Below, in pieces: positions 61,101 through 64,000 of a stretch of 64,000 nt of DNA; positions within the stretch are counted from its first letter, which is position 1, and each line of letters begins with the position of its first letter. Under the pieces are notes generated by a model. The model was not told the origin of the DNA and did not search any database. It saw only the letters and a program-made list of their open reading frames with translations. The DNA comes from Stercorarius parasiticus. Taxonomy: Eukaryota; Chordata; Aves; Charadriiformes; Stercorariidae. Both the position numbers and the translations under genes were made by a program. The stretch lies in contig VWZL01002849.1 of the NCBI GenBank assembly GCA_013396915.1, forward strand, positions 778,367-842,366, in the 5' to 3' direction.

Positions 61101-64000
61101 GGAAGTCCTATATTCTTTGTGTTTGTATTAATACCTTGCCTTTATCTTAAGATTTCCCTCTGATTTTCCAGAGCTTTTGTTCATATTCAAGACCAACAGG
61201 TCTACTGTGATTTGGCAGCTCACGTGCTCCAATGACAAATGGAGTGGAGGTTGAGAAATGTTTTTTGTAATTAAATTTCGGACATATGGTCAAACATACT
61301 TGCACGCAGGCACATAGAGTACAAAGGAGAAAATGAAATTCCTTTCATCTTCTGTCTGTGTTGGAGGATTTTTGGCACATGAGAGCTCTCAAGAAAACCT
61401 TCCTCTGGACTGCAGTTATGCCTTAGAACATGCATCACAGGAACTGAGTCCTCAAGGCAGAGGACCTAACTCCTCAATAAAGGCCTACAGTAGGTCCATC
61501 CATTGCATGACACATTCTGTCAGTAGATTCTGAGATGCAGATCAAAGGTTTCAAAGGTAACCAGTGAGTGACTCGTGGTGATGACTTTGCAATACCTGAA
61601 AAAAATGATTTGTAGCAGGTGGCAAGAACTCTCCTTTAAAACCCTGGATCCTTTAAAGCCTCTATTTTTTTTCCTTTAAGCTAGAAAACCAGAGAGACAT
61701 GATAAATCATTGTCTTAAGTTTGGGGAGAGGTGAAAGCTTTGCAGTGGGGTATGACTGGAAGAATTTAATTAGTGCATTATGATATAGAATGTCATGTCT
61801 ACATTAGAAAATTAAGCTCAAACAGTGTAAGTATCTTACCAAAGTAAGAAAACTGTTGATTAAATAGATTGCTAGTGCCTTCCCCACTCCCTCAGCTTTA
61901 AACATTATACTGTTTTTATTTTAGGGATAAATCAAAGCAATTAAATCATTACGTATTGAAAAAGTAGGACCCAGCAGTTCATAATTGTTTATGACTGTTA
62001 CAACTGGAAAAAAACAACCCTGTTGTACTCCTGATTCATTTTCATGATCCATTGACCAGCTGGTATGAGAAGCATCATTAATGAAGCATGAGATTTCATG
62101 CAGTTTGGCCACCCAGCAGGAGATATGCTTCACCTTATGCTGATTGTCTTTTTATTACCTCTTACAGCCAGAAAAGTCAATGTGTTAAGGACACATTAAA
62201 AGTAAGATATGTATATATTATTTGGTCTTCTTTAGATATCACTGACAAGTATCATACTGCTTCTTAGAGTGACAGCTTTCAACAGAGCATTGCCCTGTGA
62301 AATGGAGTACAGAGCCACACACTGTGAAAGGAAAAATGTAAAATCAAAGGAATTTTGTAACAGCTATTATTCAGTGAGGTTTTAGATACTTTTAACAAAA
62401 GAAAACCAGGAGTTTTGCTCTCTCATAAGAAGTCAGTACTGGAAACAAATTAGATTTTATCTATCAAGTCAGTAACAGCATTAAAAACACATAGAAATAT
62501 TTTTAAAAGAACAGTCTCATATGTACATGTACATGAATGCATGGGCATACGTGATGGAGCTTTTTAGGCATGTCACTGTATATATCAGTTACCTATGAAG
62601 TATTTCTAAACCAATCCCATTATAGCAAAAAATCTCTTTGATGCCTTTGTACAACAGGTACAAAATAATGACAAAGATCCTAAATGTAGTTCAACTGCCA
62701 AGACACTTTTTAAAGAATTTCACTACTGCCCTCTGCATATCCTGGTCAATTAAGATAGAGGCTGGGCCCAAGAGATTTGTTGAACTACATATGAAAATTA
62801 ACAGATGGTGTCAAAGTAAATTCTTACTTAATTTTGGCATTCATTTCCATTTTAACATCCCAAACTTGAATTCTCAAAATGCTGCTGAATTACAGTACTG
62901 AAACTGAAGTAGAAAATTTGACAGAGGAAATCACTGAGGTGGGACCAGGCGTGTGGGGGATACGTGTCAACAACTATACCTCCCCAAGCTTACCTGTCAG
63001 ATTGCAAAGTCAGGGAGGCATCATTTTATACTATGTTCATCACAATGGGAGGAGTTAGTAGTAGTTCATCACTGCTTTGTAGGATGTTTTTTTAAAGGTT
63101 CAAAGAGTGATAGAAAGGTATAATTTGGTTACAAAAAGAGGTACTAAATATATCTTATGTTATTATAGAGATTTTTGTAAATACCTCATGTTAATACAGA
63201 TTCATGTATGAGGGCATTAGGTGGGTCAAAAAAGATCCAAACAGTAACCAGCAAGAAACTTTGTAAAATGCTGTTAATAAATAATATGGGAAGTTATACA
63301 TGGCCTAATAAAAAATAAATGTATTCTTTATGCTACTGTATGGATATCTGTTATTCTCTGAACGACATTTGCTCACTTTATACCAAAACAGAACAATCTA
63401 TTCCTACAGAAACTTTAACTGTTGGAGATAATTTAGACGGTTTAATTATAAAAAAAAAACCAACTAAAATTCAAAACAACTCCTTTTTTCCTTTGAGATG
63501 CCAAAATTGTGCATATTGTCTTCACCTCTTTCAGCTCTGCTGTGAGATAGAGAAGGAGCTTAAGGCAAAAGAAAAAACTGGAAAAAAAATAACGTCCCAA
63601 TTCCTGTCCAGAGAGAACAGAAAGACAGAGAAATTTAAAACAACAAAAACAAACAAAACTCCAAAAAAAATCAACAAACTTTAATCCACTGAGTAACTGA
63701 AAATAGGGAATTTTAAATTATTTCCAGAAATTATGTATGTGCCTTCTAAAGAATGTTTAACATATTTGAAGCGTATGGACTAAATATTATGTTAAACCAC
63801 AGCTGTGTCATAAGGAAATTATGAGGTCATACTACCTAAGTGAAATCACAAATGTATGTTATTGAAGCACAGAAAATGAAGGTGGTAATTTACGTCATAA
63901 TCTCAGCTAAAGATTTCTGAACGGTTTTAGTATTAGTGACAGTAGTCCTGTCCCTGATGCCGTTTTGCATTTCTTCCAGTTCCTTTTCCTGCCTAAAAAT
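58186..64000. other. Intergenic AT-rich DNA without a confirmed gene
   Basis: No mobile element was recognised. Short minus-strand frames at 59563-59763 and 60460-60672 have splice-like or secreted-protein-like features and are discussed as findings. A Lys/Thr-rich plus-strand frame at 63319-63684 reflects A-rich sequence. Confidence 0.45.

Noticed and set aside
63319..63684. 121-codon plus-strand frame as a gene
   Set aside because: The second half is Lys/Thr-rich because the DNA is A-rich, and no domain or splice evidence was seen.

Overview
This window looks like a piece of a bird nuclear genome, most likely from a non-coding stretch of a large chromosome. The evidence is the set of interspersed repeats. 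Several are CR1 LINE copies with the avian 3' end (tandem ATTCTATG-type octamers, reading AGAATCATAGAATC on the other strand). Five are LTRs of two avian endogenous retrovirus families. The background is AT-rich with long A/T runs. The two LTR families are of a kind I associate with Neoaves, but I would not name an order or species.

I found no gene that I can defend. No open frame matches a protein family I recognise except pieces of the CR1 reverse transcriptase. The longest open frames lie in GC-rich repeats or read antisense through LTRs. I saw no rRNA, tRNA, CRISPR or bacterial-type feature. A few short frames with splice-like borders (near 12.8 kb, 44.8 kb and 60.5 kb) are listed as candidates only.

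Layout. 1-12.2 kb: unique AT-rich DNA with a GC-rich patch (562-1005), a CR1 tail on the plus strand (4411-4530), two CR1 copies on the minus strand (6104-6300 and 6656-7975) and an older CR1 (11881-12195). The 6656-7975 copy keeps recognisable reverse transcriptase frames but has lost its catalytic core. 12.2-33.4 kb: about 21 kb in which I recognise only simple tracts, tiny duplications, short hairpins and one possible relic of an ancient repeat. 33.4-53.9 kb: an LTR-rich block. LTR family A occurs three times (33470-34067 minus, 37770-38351 plus, 43609-44186 minus). Family B occurs twice in inverted orientation (47038-47998 minus, 52848-53886 plus). CR1 pieces lie among them at about 34.1, 50.1 and 51.0 kb. 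53.9-64 kb: AT-rich, with only faint ancient repeat relics.

The best-supported event is the solo LTR at 43609-44186, which begins TG, ends CA and has the same five bases (ccact) on both sides. The most unusual observation is that the antisense strand of both family B LTRs carries a long open frame whose predicted peptides align between the copies. No genes here work together: the window records mobile-element insertion into a gene-poor region that may contain regulatory DNA.
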